Positions 23,852 through 34,631 of a DNA stretch of 64,000 nt are shown piece after piece. The stretch comes from Bimuria novae-zelandiae CBS 107.79 (Eukaryota > Ascomycota > Dothideomycetes > Pleosporales > Didymosphaeriaceae), in assembly GCA_010015655.1 (NCBI GenBank), contig ML976693.1:159369-223368 (forward strand), in the 5' to 3' direction. The position numbers and the translations under genes are program-made. Position 1 is the stretch's first letter, and each line of letters opens with the position of its first letter. The notes below the pieces were generated by a model that was not told where the DNA came from, searched no databases, and saw only the letters and a list, made by a program, of their open reading frames with translations.

Positions 23852-25953
23852 TTACTCCGCTTCCCACTGCTCTAGGACTATCAAAGATAACGCAAGATTA
23901 GGGTAACTAACTTTTAGTACCCGCTAACGCTGCTATATACACTATCTTATTAAGGCTATAGCCTCTACATTCCGACCTTGCGCTTTCCAGGTAAAGGCTA
24001 AGTTGGCCATGCTGGTCAGCGTGTCTGGATGGTCCGCTCCGAGCTTCTTCTTGCGAGTCTCCATCACTTGCACCTCCAGCTCTTCCGCTGTATCCCACCG
24101 CCCTTGATTCCAAAGAGTCGACGCCAGATTGGCCATGCTGGTCAGCGTGTCTGGATGGTCCGCTCCCAACTTCTTCTTGCGAGTCTCCATCACTTGTTTT
24201 CTCAGCTTTTCAGCCTCATCCCATTGTCCACCAAGTGAGTAGGCATCTGCTACCATTGCGATGCTCCATAGCGTGCCCTCGTCCTCCTGCCCTAGCACCT
24301 TCTTCCGTGCTTTCATTGCCTTCATCGCTAGCATCTTAGCATCAGTAATGTTTCCTATCCTCTCCGCAAACCACTCTGCACGGTAGAGCACCGTCGCCCA
24401 CTCTGCTATCGACGACTCGTCTTTAGGTTTCTGCCCTATAGCGGCCTTAGCATGCGCATAGAGCGCCTGACATGCTGCCCAGTTCTCGTACTCTCCAGTT
24501 GGAAACGCTGCACAAAGATTGCTGACAAACTGCTGCTTCCACTGCTCAAGCTTACTGTTCGCCTTAAGCCATTTCCGCATTGCTAGCTGCACTAGCGCGT
24601 GCATCTCGAACACGGTCCCACCAGCATCAGTAGATATGAAGCAGAAGTTTCGTAGCACCACCACATCATCTCCAAACTCGTCATCACCCGCGCTAGACTG
24701 CGATGTATCGTCCTCTGAGTCGCCATCTCCATCATCTTCCACCTTCTCCGTCTAGGTGGTCTGGGCTTCTTGCCGTTCAGTGCGGGGCCGGAGTAAATCC
24801 TCTGGAATACCTTGCCGGTCAAAGAAGCTCATGAGCGAGAGCAGGTCCGCTGCTGACGACCGTGTCTGCTGTATGTACTCGAACGAGATCTGCCACGTAA
24901 CAATGATCGAGTTCTTTGCCTGTCCGTCGCGACGAAGGTGTCCTTCGTCGTAGTCAAGGAGGCTAGTTCGCTTACGCTCACTCTTCCTGTACTCGTCCAG
25001 GTACTTGGCTACAGAGCATCGCGGCCCTCTCTGCAAGATGTACGCAGCAGCCTGCACGATGGCGAGCGGCATGTACTCAAGTGCTGCTGCGAGCTCGGCA
25101 ACATCGCTGTTATTGCCCTGCGGTCCTAACTTCTTCTTAAACAGCGCCAGGCCCTCTGCCTTGTCCATCGGCTCTACACGAACAATGTCGCGCCGCTCGA
25201 CTAGCTTCAGGGCGGCTTCCTCATTCCGCGTCGTGACAAGGATAGAGCCGCGCTTGCAGTGGGGAAGGTACTTGCGTAGCGGTTTCCAAATAACTGGCGT
25301 GTTAGTAGTTTGGCCTTGGCCGTCGCTATTTGCCTGGTAGCTAAGAAGAAAGCGAGCGTCGTCTATATTATCTAGCACGAGGAGCCACTGCTGCTTGCAG
25401 TCGCACAGCCAGTCGTGCACTAGCTTGAAGATATTCGCCTGCGGATCTCGCCGCCCAGCGATCTTAACCTGGTCGGCGATGTCACGGTAGCTCTGCTCAA
25501 ACCGGTCGGCGTTACTGGCGTGCACCCAGAACACCCACGTCTGGGGCGACCGCTCGCGGGTGCGGTAGGCATGCTCGATGGCAAGCTGCGACTTGCTTTT
25601 CTGCCGTTAGCGCATAGTGCTGGCTGAGCAGGCGTCTGCTTACCCTACGCCGCCTAGGCCGACGAGCGCAGCCCGCGCGTCCGGCGCTGCGCATCTCTGC
25701 TGGAGCTGGTCGAGCGTTGTCCCTCGCTCGACGAAGTCGGCGTCGCGCGCGAAGGGTATCACGATGTCTGGGAGGGGTGGAGTCTCGCGTCGCTCTTGAG
25801 GCGGGGGTCTGTTAGCGCTTGCTCAGGCCCTCTAGTGCTAGGGCAGTCCCGCAACTCACCAGGTGGCAGGTGGAACGTAGTGTTCACTGAGCCATTGACG
25901 ATACCCGCTTGGAAGCCGGCGTTCGCGTCGCCGAAAGAGATTGCGGGGCCCAT
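23852..25953 (-). pseudogene. NB-ARC/TPR NLR with N-terminal amyloid-like motif, four in-frame stops
   Basis: Exons in transcript order are 25953-25860, 25794-25644 and 25595-23852; joined they stay in one frame for 662 codons. Residues 1-31 form a short Gly/Asn/Phe-rich lead (ISFGDANAGFQ, AGIVNGSVNTTFH). Then come a linker (PPLPDIVIPFARDADFVERG), the P-loop (LVGLGGVGKSQLA, split by intron 2), RNBS-like WVFWVHAS, Walker B WLLVLDNIDD, GSILVTTRN, and the GxP motif MPLAIVQAAAYI. An acidic linker, MHALVQLAMRKWL and TPRs of 42 residues (KKKLGADHPDTLTSMANLA twice) follow. In-frame TAG codons occur at 24752-24754 and three times near 23915-23935, and the frame ends at TAA 23852-23854 after EQWEAE. 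The NBD half could still be made alone. Fungal NLRs of this class trigger cell death on non-self or pathogen cues. Confidence 0.85.
24005..24197 (-). repeat. Near-identical tandem TPR-coding repeats, 126-bp period
   Basis: The blocks at 24005-24070 and 24131-24196 differ at only a few positions by eye and encode the same VMETRKKKLGADHPDTLTS segment. High identity between adjacent repeats is typical of fungal NLR repeat domains that undergo unequal crossing-over. Confidence 0.7.
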
Positions 25954-26120
25954 GATACTGCAGTGGTAGCCTCAAAGCGGTGGTGTCTGCGACCAAGTGT
26001 CAGCTGGAGCTCAGCTGGGCTCAGGCTGGTGGTTCGCACAGTTGGCTTGCATGCCTCTTAGCCACCCAACTTTCCTCGCTATATTACTACTATTAGCCGC
26101 GCTGGGTCCGCAGTCTGCAA

Positions 26121-27102
26121 CAGTCTGTAAAATATAGTACTAATCCTTATGGTCTTACAGCGAAAGATAATTCACGACATGATTATAAGTAACGAGCTTA
26201 CTACTACTTAAATAGCTAACGTAGCTAGCTGCAGTGTTCGCGCTGTTAAGTACATCCGCTCCAATCTGCGCGCCTTTAGATCCGTCGAGGCGCCATGGAA
26301 TGGCGGCGGACGCCCTCGATCCGTTACGCCGGTTATGCTTGACGCTCTCCGGGAATACCTCCTCGAGAAGCCCGATCGATACCTCGACAAGATGGCCGTC
26401 TTCCTGTGGGACGAGTTTGGGACACTTATACCAACTTCCACAATTAGCCGGACGTTGAAGTCTGCTGGCTGGTCGAAGAAAGCCTGCCGTCGAGTGGCCA
26501 GCGGACGCAACGCAGATCTCCGCGACCACCTTGTCTATGTAGACGAGTCTGGGTGTGATAAGCGAGTCGGGTTCAGGCGGACGGGATGGTCTCCTCTAGG
26601 CACGACACCAGTACATATTGCTAGGTATCAGCGCGAGCAGCGGTGGCAGATACTACCAGCATGCACTCAGGACGGGATCCTGCTGTCACGTGTGTTTCAA
26701 GGTACAACTAACAGTGTCGTCTTCGAAGACTATATTAAGCAGCTGCTCCAGCACTACGATAAGTGGCTAGAGCCAAAGTCGGTGCTTGTGATGGACAACG
26801 CGTCTTTCCATTATAGTAAGCGGATCGCGCAAATGTGTGCTGACGCAGGCGTGAAGCTCATGTACCTACCGCCGTATTCGCCTGACCTCAACCCGATCGA
26901 GGAGTTCTTCGCTAAACTCAAGGCCTTCATCAAGCGCAGCTGGAGCACGTATGAGGACGACCCAGCCCAAGGATTTAACGTGTTCCTAGAGTGGTGTGTG
27001 GACCAGGTAGGAAGCAAGGAGCAGAGCGCGCGTGGTCATTTCCAGCATTCCGGATAGACCATTGACGAAGTATAGATATCAGGTATATTTTAACAAAACT
27101 AT
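26121..27102 (+). mobile_element. Nested Tc1/mariner-like element
   Basis: The transposase frame at 26149-27057 is bracketed by short inverted matches: CAGTCTGTAAAATATA at 26121-26136, and at the right end the reverse complement TAGTTTTGTTAAAATATA (about 27085-27102). The differences are C/T and small indels. TA follows the right end; the left flank is AA, so the duplication is imperfect. About 980 bp is short for an autonomous Tc1-like element. It sits between the NLR start (25953) and the effector fragment's end (27186). Without it the two genes would be about 250 bp apart, in tandem. Confidence 0.6.
26149..27057 (+). pseudogene. Tc1/IS630-type DD34E transposase with one stop
   Basis: The frame from ATG 26149 runs 302 codons with a single TAA at 26209-26211, where glutamine (CAA) is expected after NELTTT. 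An N-terminal helix-turn-helix (IANVASCSVRAVKYIRSNLR), a GRPR linker (NGGGRPRSVTP) and a DDE_3 core are visible. The acidic triad is D in VYVDESG, D in LVMDNASFH and E in SPDLNPIEEF, with 34 residues between the last two (DD34E). GC content and frame are far better preserved than in neighbouring repeats, suggesting late arrival. An alternative start at 26335 would lose the DNA-binding domain. Confidence 0.85.
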
Positions 27103-27185
27103 AATTCCTTTAAGTTATTACTAATACTACTAGTCCTATAACTAATTACTCCCTCCTTAGTAATAGTTTTATATAAGTAATATAC

Positions 27186-27550
27186 TTATCTTCCTCTAAA
27201 AATGGCGCTATAAACTCTACTGTTAATAACGCTGGCTTATTAGCCCGAGTTCTAATTGCTAAACGTTATAGTAGTTACAGTAGTTAAACTACCCTAGCTC
27301 GTTATGGCAGCTTTGGCTACAGCTTCTTCCTATACTTTTAATAACAGCTTATCTAGCAGGTGCGTGATGCTTCTAGCGCTTTGCGTTCTTCTTCCAACTA
27401 TTGCAATGCCTCAGCTTTGCCTTCTTTAGGCCTAGCCGCTTCGTCATTATTGCTACTTAGGTTTAAGTCTTCCAACTTGCTCTCCAATACTACCAGCTGC
27501 TTGTCCGTTGTAGTAACAACACCCTTTACCTCCGCCTGTACTATAGACAT
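27186..27550 (-). pseudogene. Effector-like fragment with C-terminal amyloid-like motif, RIP-degraded
   Basis: From ATG 27550 on the minus strand a Lys/Glu-rich helical stretch reads KQLVVLESKLEDLNLSSNN, then a stop, LEEERKALEAS, a one-base frameshift, LLDKLLLKV, stop, EEAVAKAAITS, and finally a Gly/Asn-type tail (TVTTITFSN, stop, NSG, two stops, ASVINSRV). In related fungal proteins I recall, such a tail follows a HeLo- or SesA-like cell-death domain; that N-terminal domain is absent here because the right TIR begins 10 bp upstream. The tail resembles the first 25 residues of the NLR at 25953 (shared spacing F..xN.G.QA..xN..V). Stops are mostly TAG/TAA at expected glutamines, consistent with RIP. 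Confidence 0.55.
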
Positions 27551-27559
27551 GGTTCTAGA

Positions 27560-27702
27560 GTGATTACGAGCTAGCTCGCTTTAAGCTAGTAGATCTATAC
27601 ACTCTACTATTGGCCGAGACTAGCAAGGAGTATCCTAGGTGAACAGGGGTCGTACAGAGTCGTCGCTTGTGCAAAGGGTGAGGGCGGTTTTGCAAGGTAC
27701 TG
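27560..27702. repeat. Right terminal inverted repeat
   Basis: 143 bp, the inverted partner of 23552-23694. It ends GCAAGGTACTG directly before TA at 27703. The nine transitions separating the copies are of the type RIP makes. Confidence 0.9.
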
Positions 27703-27713
27703 TACCAACTAAG
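27703..27713. repeat. Left target-site duplication of LINE
   Basis: TACCAACTAAG here is repeated at 34621-34631, immediately outside the degraded LINE. Because the element's 3' end is (TG)n, the duplication could be 2 bp longer. Confidence 0.8.
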
Positions 27714-30700
27714 ATGGAACTTTTTTTTTTTTTTTTATCGAAGGAAGAACGCCTACTGAACCCGATTAATCGTCGGACATTCTTTTATTCGCATCGCGCA
27801 CACCTGATCAATCGTGCACCGCGTTGTAGCGGTCCTAAGGACCCACCGCTGCGGTACCTAACGCGCCAATAGCTATCTTAACCCCTAAACGTAACCCTAT
27901 TGCACCGCCGTTCCTAACTAAACTAGTAGCATTATGGAAGAACCGTACATAAAAGCCTACTAAGAAGAGCACATAGTATTAGAGATTACAGGAACGGCTT
28001 AATTCGTCCTTAGATAAAAGTAGGTGTATTCTAGTTAAAAATAGTTAACCTACCCTATAGATAAAGAAGAATACTACGAACAAAGACCTGCTCTCCGCTT
28101 TAATAGACATTATCTAAAAATAAAGCGAAACTATCACCAAACTAGGACGCGAAATTAGAGAAGTAAGATAAAAATAATAGGTCCTTATAGACTAAAATAT
28201 TAACTTTCTCGACGAAATTACTAAGCTTAAAACGCGTATTAATAACCTCTTATTAAGTACCCCTAGCACGCGTAGCTAGGCGGCGATAGCAGCAAAAGGC
28301 GAACCTACTAGGTTTAACGCCACTTCTAGGGTGCTAGTAAGCCACATGCACGCTAAGGCAGCCAGGCCCTCCCTTACTAACTTACTCTATTACATAATTA
28401 ACACCTTAAGGACAGGACATAAAAATGATAGGACGTCGGCAGGCGCAATTAGAGCAATAATTAAAAAAGAAATCTGTATAATAAAGAACTATAAAAACTG
28501 GTAGTGTCGCGCTGTAACCGTTGTCTAAAAGAACTAAAATTAGATTAAAATCGCATATCGAAACATAGCTAAGCACTAATTAGTAAAAAGAGTAGTAGAA
28601 AAGATTAGAGCAGGTACGCGTATACTACGCGATAACCTCTATCTAATTAAGGTTAATAATGTTAAAAGAATAATAGTGCTAGATAAACACGACAAAGTTA
28701 AAGCAAGAGTAGTAGAGGCCTTTAGTAAGGAAAACAAAATAATAGTCGTTAAAATAGCATAGCTAAGTAAGAAGGACGTTCTAAAAGCTTATAGCTTAAT
28801 ATTAGTATACCTTAACAAGGCTAGCGATGCGAAGAGACTTATTATAAAGGGCTTCTTTTACGCTAGAGGAGAATCTGGCATAATAAGCGCATTCGAATAC
28901 TAACCACGACTAAAGCAATGCTACAACTACTAGGAGATTAGTTATAAGGCTTATTAATATAAGAATACACAAAAGTGCGCAAGATACGCTAAAGAAGCCT
29001 ACTACTATAAGAACTATAGTAAAGTAGTACTAAGGTGTATCCTATGCGGAGGTCTACACGAATTATTTAGTAGAAACTACTAGAAGCTCTACTTATCTTA
29101 AAATAAGTAGAGTCTTTAGCATGTTCTAGCTAAACGTAAGAAAATAAGGAGAGGTACATAATAGCCTAATAAATAATAAAGAAATACAAGACGTAATAGT
29201 ATTAGCTATTTAAGAACCGCACGTACAGAGGATCTAAGGCTAGCTCTTAATAACCCTAATATAATACTATAAGTAGGTTAAGATAGTACCGTTAACCTAG
29301 CAGGAAGGGAGGTGGCTAATCTAGAGCATACTCTAGGTTAATAAAGAAGTAGATACGGAGCAAGTACAGGTTAAGTCCCTAGATATAATAGTAGTAATTA
29401 TACGGCTTTATAAACGTCAACTCCTGGTGGTGTTAGTCTACATACCTAGAGAAAATCCAAGGGTGCTACGAGAATCATGCGACACCCTACGTAAGCTTAT
29501 CTATAACGCTAGACAGAATACTGGCATAGTAGTAGATATACTACTAGCTAGGGACTTTAACTAACACGACCAGCTTTGGGGAGGAGAAGACGTAACAGTA
29601 GAGAGATAAGGCGAAGCAGACCTAATTATTAACCTAATAAATAAATTCGCACTTAGCAGCCTGCTCCGACAAGGCACGAAGACATAGTATAGCGGGGACT
29701 ATAAGATAACTATTAACTTAGTTCTAGCATTAAAGGATTTGGCTAATACAGCGCTTAAATGCGCGATACATAAAATAGAACATAGCTCTAACTACTAAAT
29801 AATTTAAACGTTCTTTAATACTTTAGTTCTAATACTACAGTAGCAGGAGTGGCTTCTGCTTAAAAACGCACCTTAAAAAGAAATAAATAACAAGATTGCT
29901 AGGACACTTGGCTCCGCCCCGGCAGAGGGCACAGTATAGCAAAGGACAGATAGACTAATAGCAGCAGTCTTAGAGGCAGTCCACGCACTAACACCTAAGG
30001 CTAAACCATTACCTTACACGAAAAGATGGTGGACCCAGGACCTAACGCAGCTACGCCGTATCTATACATACTAGAGGAACCGCGCCCGAGCCGAGAGGCG
30101 AGCAGGTGTAGCCAAGCCAGATCTAGAAGAAATAGTAAAAGGAGCGTTAAAACAGTACCACGATGCTATCTAGCAACAAAAGAAAAGGCACTAGAATAAG
30201 TTTCTAGCAGATAATAATAATATCTAGAAGGTGGCTAAATACCTAAAAGCTAGTAGCGAGGCGTTTAGGAAAATCCCACAGCTTAATAGAGCTAACAGGA
30301 TAACTACGGCTAACTATAAGGAGCAAGTAGAGGAGTTATTAGCTATATTCTTTCCCCTACTTCTAAGTAACATAGAAGACAAAGGGCCTAAACTATAAAG
30401 AGCTCTTATTAAGATGCTAGATATTACACTTAAGGAGGTGGAAAGGCAGCTACATGCCGCGAAGCCTTAGAAGGCACTAAGAGATAATAGCCTGCTAGCT
30501 ATAGTCTAGAAGTAGACCTAGCTAGTAGTTAAATACTACGTCTTATTGCTATTTTGAAAGTCGCTAGAGGAGGGAGTGCTACCTAGCTAATAGTAACACG
30601 CTAAGATTATCCCGCTTAAGAAGCCTAGCAAGGAAGACTACATAATTATAAAGGCCTAGAGGCTAATCTTACTCCTAGCGACGCTTAGGAAGCTCCTAGA

Positions 30701-31969
30701 GTTAGTAGTTATAGAAAGGATTTCGCACGTAGTAGAGGTACATAGCCTCTTCCTTACTAACCACTTTAGAGCTCGTAAATAATAATTAGCTAAATAAGCA
30801 CTAGTTCTCTTATAAGAGTAGATCTATACCGCGTGGCGGGGTTGACAGATTATTAGCCTAATTAGTTTTAACGTTAAAGGGGCGTATAATAGAGTCTGTA
30901 AAGAGAGACTGCTGCAGAGAATAAAAGCACGAGGCATACTAGAGAAGCTACTATAGTAGATAGAGGCGTTTTACTTAGCACGCACTGCCACGATACAAGT
31001 TAATAAGCAGACCTCTAAGGTTTAAGACTTACCGTAGGCTAGACTACTGCAAGGGTTTCCTCTTTCGCCAATCCTGTTTCTCTTCTTTAATGCCGACCTG
31101 GTACAACGACGCATTAATAGCCACGGAGGAGCGATAGCTTTTGTCGACGACTTTATAGCATGGGTTTCGGGGCCCACAGCATAAAGCAACTAAGAAGGTA
31201 TCAAAGCTATTATTAATAATGCCCTAGACTGGGAGAAAAGAAGTGGAGCAACGTTTAAAGTAGAAAAAATAGTAATTATCTACTTTACTCGTAAATTATA
31301 CAAGAGTGCTATCGAACCGTTTACTATTAAAGGATAAACCGTACTATTAAAGGATTACGTCAAAATACTTAGAGTTCTTATAAACGCTAAATTAAAGTAT
31401 TAGAAGCACATCGCAAGAGCAGCTACTAAGGGCCTAAAAGTAGTAATAGAGCTTAAATAGCTTAGAGGCCTTTCCCTTACTACGGCACGATAACTCTTTA
31501 TAGTAATAGTCGCCCTAATAATAGACTATGCCTCTAATGTCTGGATGCACGCCTTTAAAAATAAACTTATAGGACCTATTAATAGGGTCTAAAGAATTAG
31601 AGCGCAAGCAATTGTAGGGACATTTACTATAGTAGTAATAAGTGTAGCGGAAGCCAAAGCACACATCTCCAGCGCGCAGGAATAGTTCTAGAAACGGGCG
31701 ACTAAGCTATAGACGGATATTCATACGCTACCTGAGAGCAACCCCCTTTAAAAGAATATATCCTAGATGCGAAAATTTAAGAGATAACACCGCTCGCTAC
31801 TCTACTAAGTAGCGGAAGCGCTTAAGGGCATTATAATAGAAGAACTAGAAACTATTAATCCGTGCCTACTAGCGCTATAGGAGAAAAGAGCACAGACGAT
31901 TACCAAGGACGTAGCACTAAGCCTTAACTCAGACTAGGCGGTACGCATCGCCGTAAGCAGCTCGTCACG

Positions 31970-31983
31970 GAATAGTATAGTAG
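31970..31983. repeat. Left target-site duplication of nested LINE
   Basis: GAATAGTATAGTAG occurs here and again at 33379-33392. Removing the intervening DNA and one copy restores a continuous reading frame of the host LINE (RNSIVGIGGAIE). Confidence 0.9.
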
Positions 31984-33378
31984 TAGTAGTAGTAGTAGTA
32001 TTGGTTTTACGTCCTATGTAACCTCCCAGGGGGTATGTAGACGTGCCCTGCACTTAGTAAGGGCCACTCATGCTAGTGCTATCGCTGCTATAGGAGCGGC
32101 CTCTCTTGCTGCTGTCCCTCTCCAGATAGGGGCGACTCAGCTGTTTAATCTGGCCTTTGTGTGATAATAGTGGGAAAAGGGGTGGCCTTCTAGCTGCCCC
32201 TAGTCCTGTACAGAAGCATGCCAAGACTTATTAGAGGTAAGAAAAGATATATACACGCATATAGGTATACAAAAGAGAGAGCTAAGTCTTATATAGTAGA
32301 TACCCTAGCAAGTTGTGAGCAGGTAGCGTATTTACTTCGCCTAAAGCGAGAGTTTGCGTCTGCTTGCCTATAACATAGTTAGCTAGTTACTTGCTAACGT
32401 GTGCTGTTATTAACACTAAGTATAAGAAGGGTTGCGTATTCTCCTAGGCTTAGCGCCCTAAGGTACTGTATTCCTTCTCTAGTGTCTGTTAGGGGATGTG
32501 TTAGGCGTTGCGGCTAATAGTTAAAGCGTCGCACTGTCCGTGGGCAGTGTACAATATGGTCTGGGGCTAGGTCTGCTCCACAGGTGCACGTGAGGGTCTC
32601 CTCATCATGCTTGAACTTCCTATGGTACCAGGCGTAGTTGCCGTGTCTTGTCCTCATGGATAGGAGCTTGGCCAGGGCGGGGCGTGTGAGCTCCAGCTCC
32701 GGCGGTTGCCTGGAGGGGGTGTATGCTAGGCCCCACTGGTTGTACCATGTAGAGAGATTTGGTGTGCGTGTGCGCCACCACTCTTGTTGTGCAGCGCGTA
32801 CGTATGCGCGCGCATCAGATCGTAGACCTGATATCGTGGGGTCAGCTACCTTCCCTGTGGGTGGGCGTGGGTCCTTAGCTGCCTCATCTGCTAGCTGATT
32901 AGCTAGCTCATTGCCTTTAATGCCCATGTGGCCCGGTGACTATTGGATTTGAATATCCTAGGTGTCCATGGCTTCTTGGCAGCGTATAAAAGCCCACTAG
33001 GATGACGGCGCGGGGTCTCCCCTAATGCCCCAGATAACTGATGTGCTGTCTACACACATCCAGATCTGGCTTAGGCGGTGCGCCTGAGTCTGTAGCACGT
33101 GTTGAAGACCTCTCCAGGCCCCCACTGCTTCTGCGTCGAAGACGTGGGCCCGCGTGTTAAGGGAGCCTTTGCCTGTGTACAGCAGACTCTGGCCCTGGTA
33201 CACAGCGTATCTATAGGTTACGTGGCGCTCGCCGTTTTCTGTGCGCTGTTCCGAGCCGTCTGAGAACACTGTGATTGTCTCGGTAGGCAGGCTTGTCCAC
33301 CATTGTTTAAATTCTTTAGTAGCGAGCTTTTTAGGCTTATTATTTGTAGGGTCTGTTCGGCACTAGTTAGAATAGTGC
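31984..33378 (-). mobile_element. Nested 5'-truncated LINE, minus strand
   Basis: A 1.4-kb insertion sits inside the larger LINE, flanked by 14-bp duplications. Its 3' end is the (TAG)n run at 31978-32000, so it lies on the minus strand. Reading from 33320 down gives an RNase H domain (VFSDGSEQR, FDAEAVGAW, CVDSTSVIWGI), a few RIP-type stops at 32930-32999, then GHMGIKGNELANQLADEAAK and a Cys-rich tail (CTCGADLAPDHIVHC). About 500 bp of 3' untranslated sequence follows. The N-terminal endonuclease and RT are absent, as expected for 5' truncation. It is less decayed than its host and so inserted later. Confidence 0.85.
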
Positions 33379-34620
33379 GAATAGTATAGTAGGAATAGGC
33401 GGAGCAATCGAAATCTGCAATAATAAAACTCTCGTCCTCTCTACCACACTGGGCAAGAGGGAAGAGCAGAACCCGTACGTAGAGGAGTTAGTAGTAATAG
33501 TAAAAACTATGAACATGCTACTAAAGCTTAGGTCCTGTAATATTGCACTAGTAACAAGAAATAAAGCTGTCGTACTTATACTAAGAAGACCGCACCAATA
33601 ATTAGGACAGAGATATATTAGTAGTATCTACAGATTGATTATAGCATTAGAAAGAGAGGGGAATACGATATCGTTCCTATGGCTCCTAATAAGCGAAGAA
33701 TACGAAATTGCAACACTCGCCAAAAGGAAGGCAAAGGAAGCCACAAGACCAGGCGCTATACTACAGGCACCGCTCCCTAGGATGCGATCGACAACACTTA
33801 ATATCGTAAGAAAACTTGGCACTGCCAAAAGGCTACTAGAAAGGGTTGGGAAATACTCTAAAACGATTAATATAGCACTACTAGGAAAGCATACGCGGCA
33901 ACTTTATAACTAATTACTATAAAAAGAAGCTAGCGTACTTGCCTAACTTAGAATAGGCATGGCAAGGTTAAACGCATATTTACACTAAATTAGAGCCTTT
34001 GTAATAGATTAGTGCGAGTGCAGATAAGCGCAAGAGACAGTAGAATACTTTCTCTTCCAATGTAGAAGATAGACAACGCAGAGGATGGAGATGTTACAAT
34101 GTACACAAATAAACAGAAGCAACATGTCTTTCTACCTAGGTGGAAAGGCCCCTACGGATGACGAGAAATGGGCTCTAAATATAGACGCGGTCCGAGTAAT
34201 AATATAGTTTGTAATCGCTATAGGTTGCCTTAACGTAAACTAATAGCAGACAAACGAAGATTCCTAACCACCTTATATAATTAACCCACCCTATATATTA
34301 CCTTGTAGCATAGAAGCAGGCGCCGCTTCACCTGCCAAAGATAAGACGTTAAATACTTAGAGAATGCACTCTAAGCTAGTCTACGATTAACACTACTAAC
34401 TTACGAGAAATTAGAGAGAAAGGGTAAGCAGAGAAGGACGAAAGCGTAAAAGGATTAAATATAGGCTAAATAAGATTAGAACCTGCTAGAGGAAGTAGAA
34501 TAATGTAGATGTAAGGGCTAAATAAGGCTAAGATTACTAGAGGAAGTGAAATAGTAAATTAGCGTTAGTAGCCCTTTTAGCTTAGCCGCCGGGCGTTAAT
34601 GAAGTGTGTGTGTGTGTGTG

Positions 34621-34631
34621 TACCAACTAAG
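34621..34631. repeat. Right target-site duplication of LINE
   Basis: TACCAACTAAG matches 27703-27713 and directly follows the TG-repeat tail of the LINE. Confidence 0.8.

Larger units (their letters stand above)
23552..27702. mobile_element. 4.15-kb TIR element carrying NLR and effector-like sequences
   Basis: The ends are 143-bp inverted repeats (23552-23694 and 27560-27702) beginning CAGTACCTTGCAAAACCGCC. My by-eye alignment is ungapped with about 10 mismatches, nearly all transitions. TA lies immediately outside both ends (23550-23551 and 27703-27704), the target duplication of Tc1/mariner elements. Between the repeats, on the minus strand, are an effector-like fragment (27550-27186) and a complete but mutated NB-ARC/TPR gene (25953-23852). 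A shorter Tc1-like element is nested between them on the plus strand. No transposase matching the outer repeats is evident, so the element looks non-autonomous with captured cargo. The alternative is that the nested transposase belongs to the outer repeats; separate short repeats around it argue against that. Confidence 0.75.
27714..34620 (+). mobile_element. RIP-degraded Tad-like LINE
   Basis: This 6.9-kb AT-rich block has no long open frame except near its 3' end, yet reading through TAG/TAA codons on the plus strand reveals LINE domains in order. They are an ORF1 zinc-knuckle region with Tyr at many Cys/His sites (about 28914-29090), an AP-type endonuclease (ARDFN.HDQLWGG near 29550), reverse transcriptase (FVDDFIAWVSG at 31139 onward), an RNase H-like segment (GIGGAIE...NKTLVSS from 33380) and a terminal zinc motif (CECRQA.ETVEYFLFQC near 34015). 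The RT-RNase H order fits the Tad1/I group. It ends in a TG run (34606-34620) and is flanked by TACCAACTAAG. A second LINE interrupts it at 31984-33378. Confidence 0.85.

Noticed and set aside
31978..32000. (TAG)n run as a microsatellite locus of its own
   Set aside because: It coincides with the 3' end of the nested LINE next to its target duplication, so it is better read as the element's tail.
27840..32500. Protein-coding genes in the AT-rich island
   Set aside because: No open frame of useful length; the domain signals appear only when stops are read through and together describe a decayed LINE.
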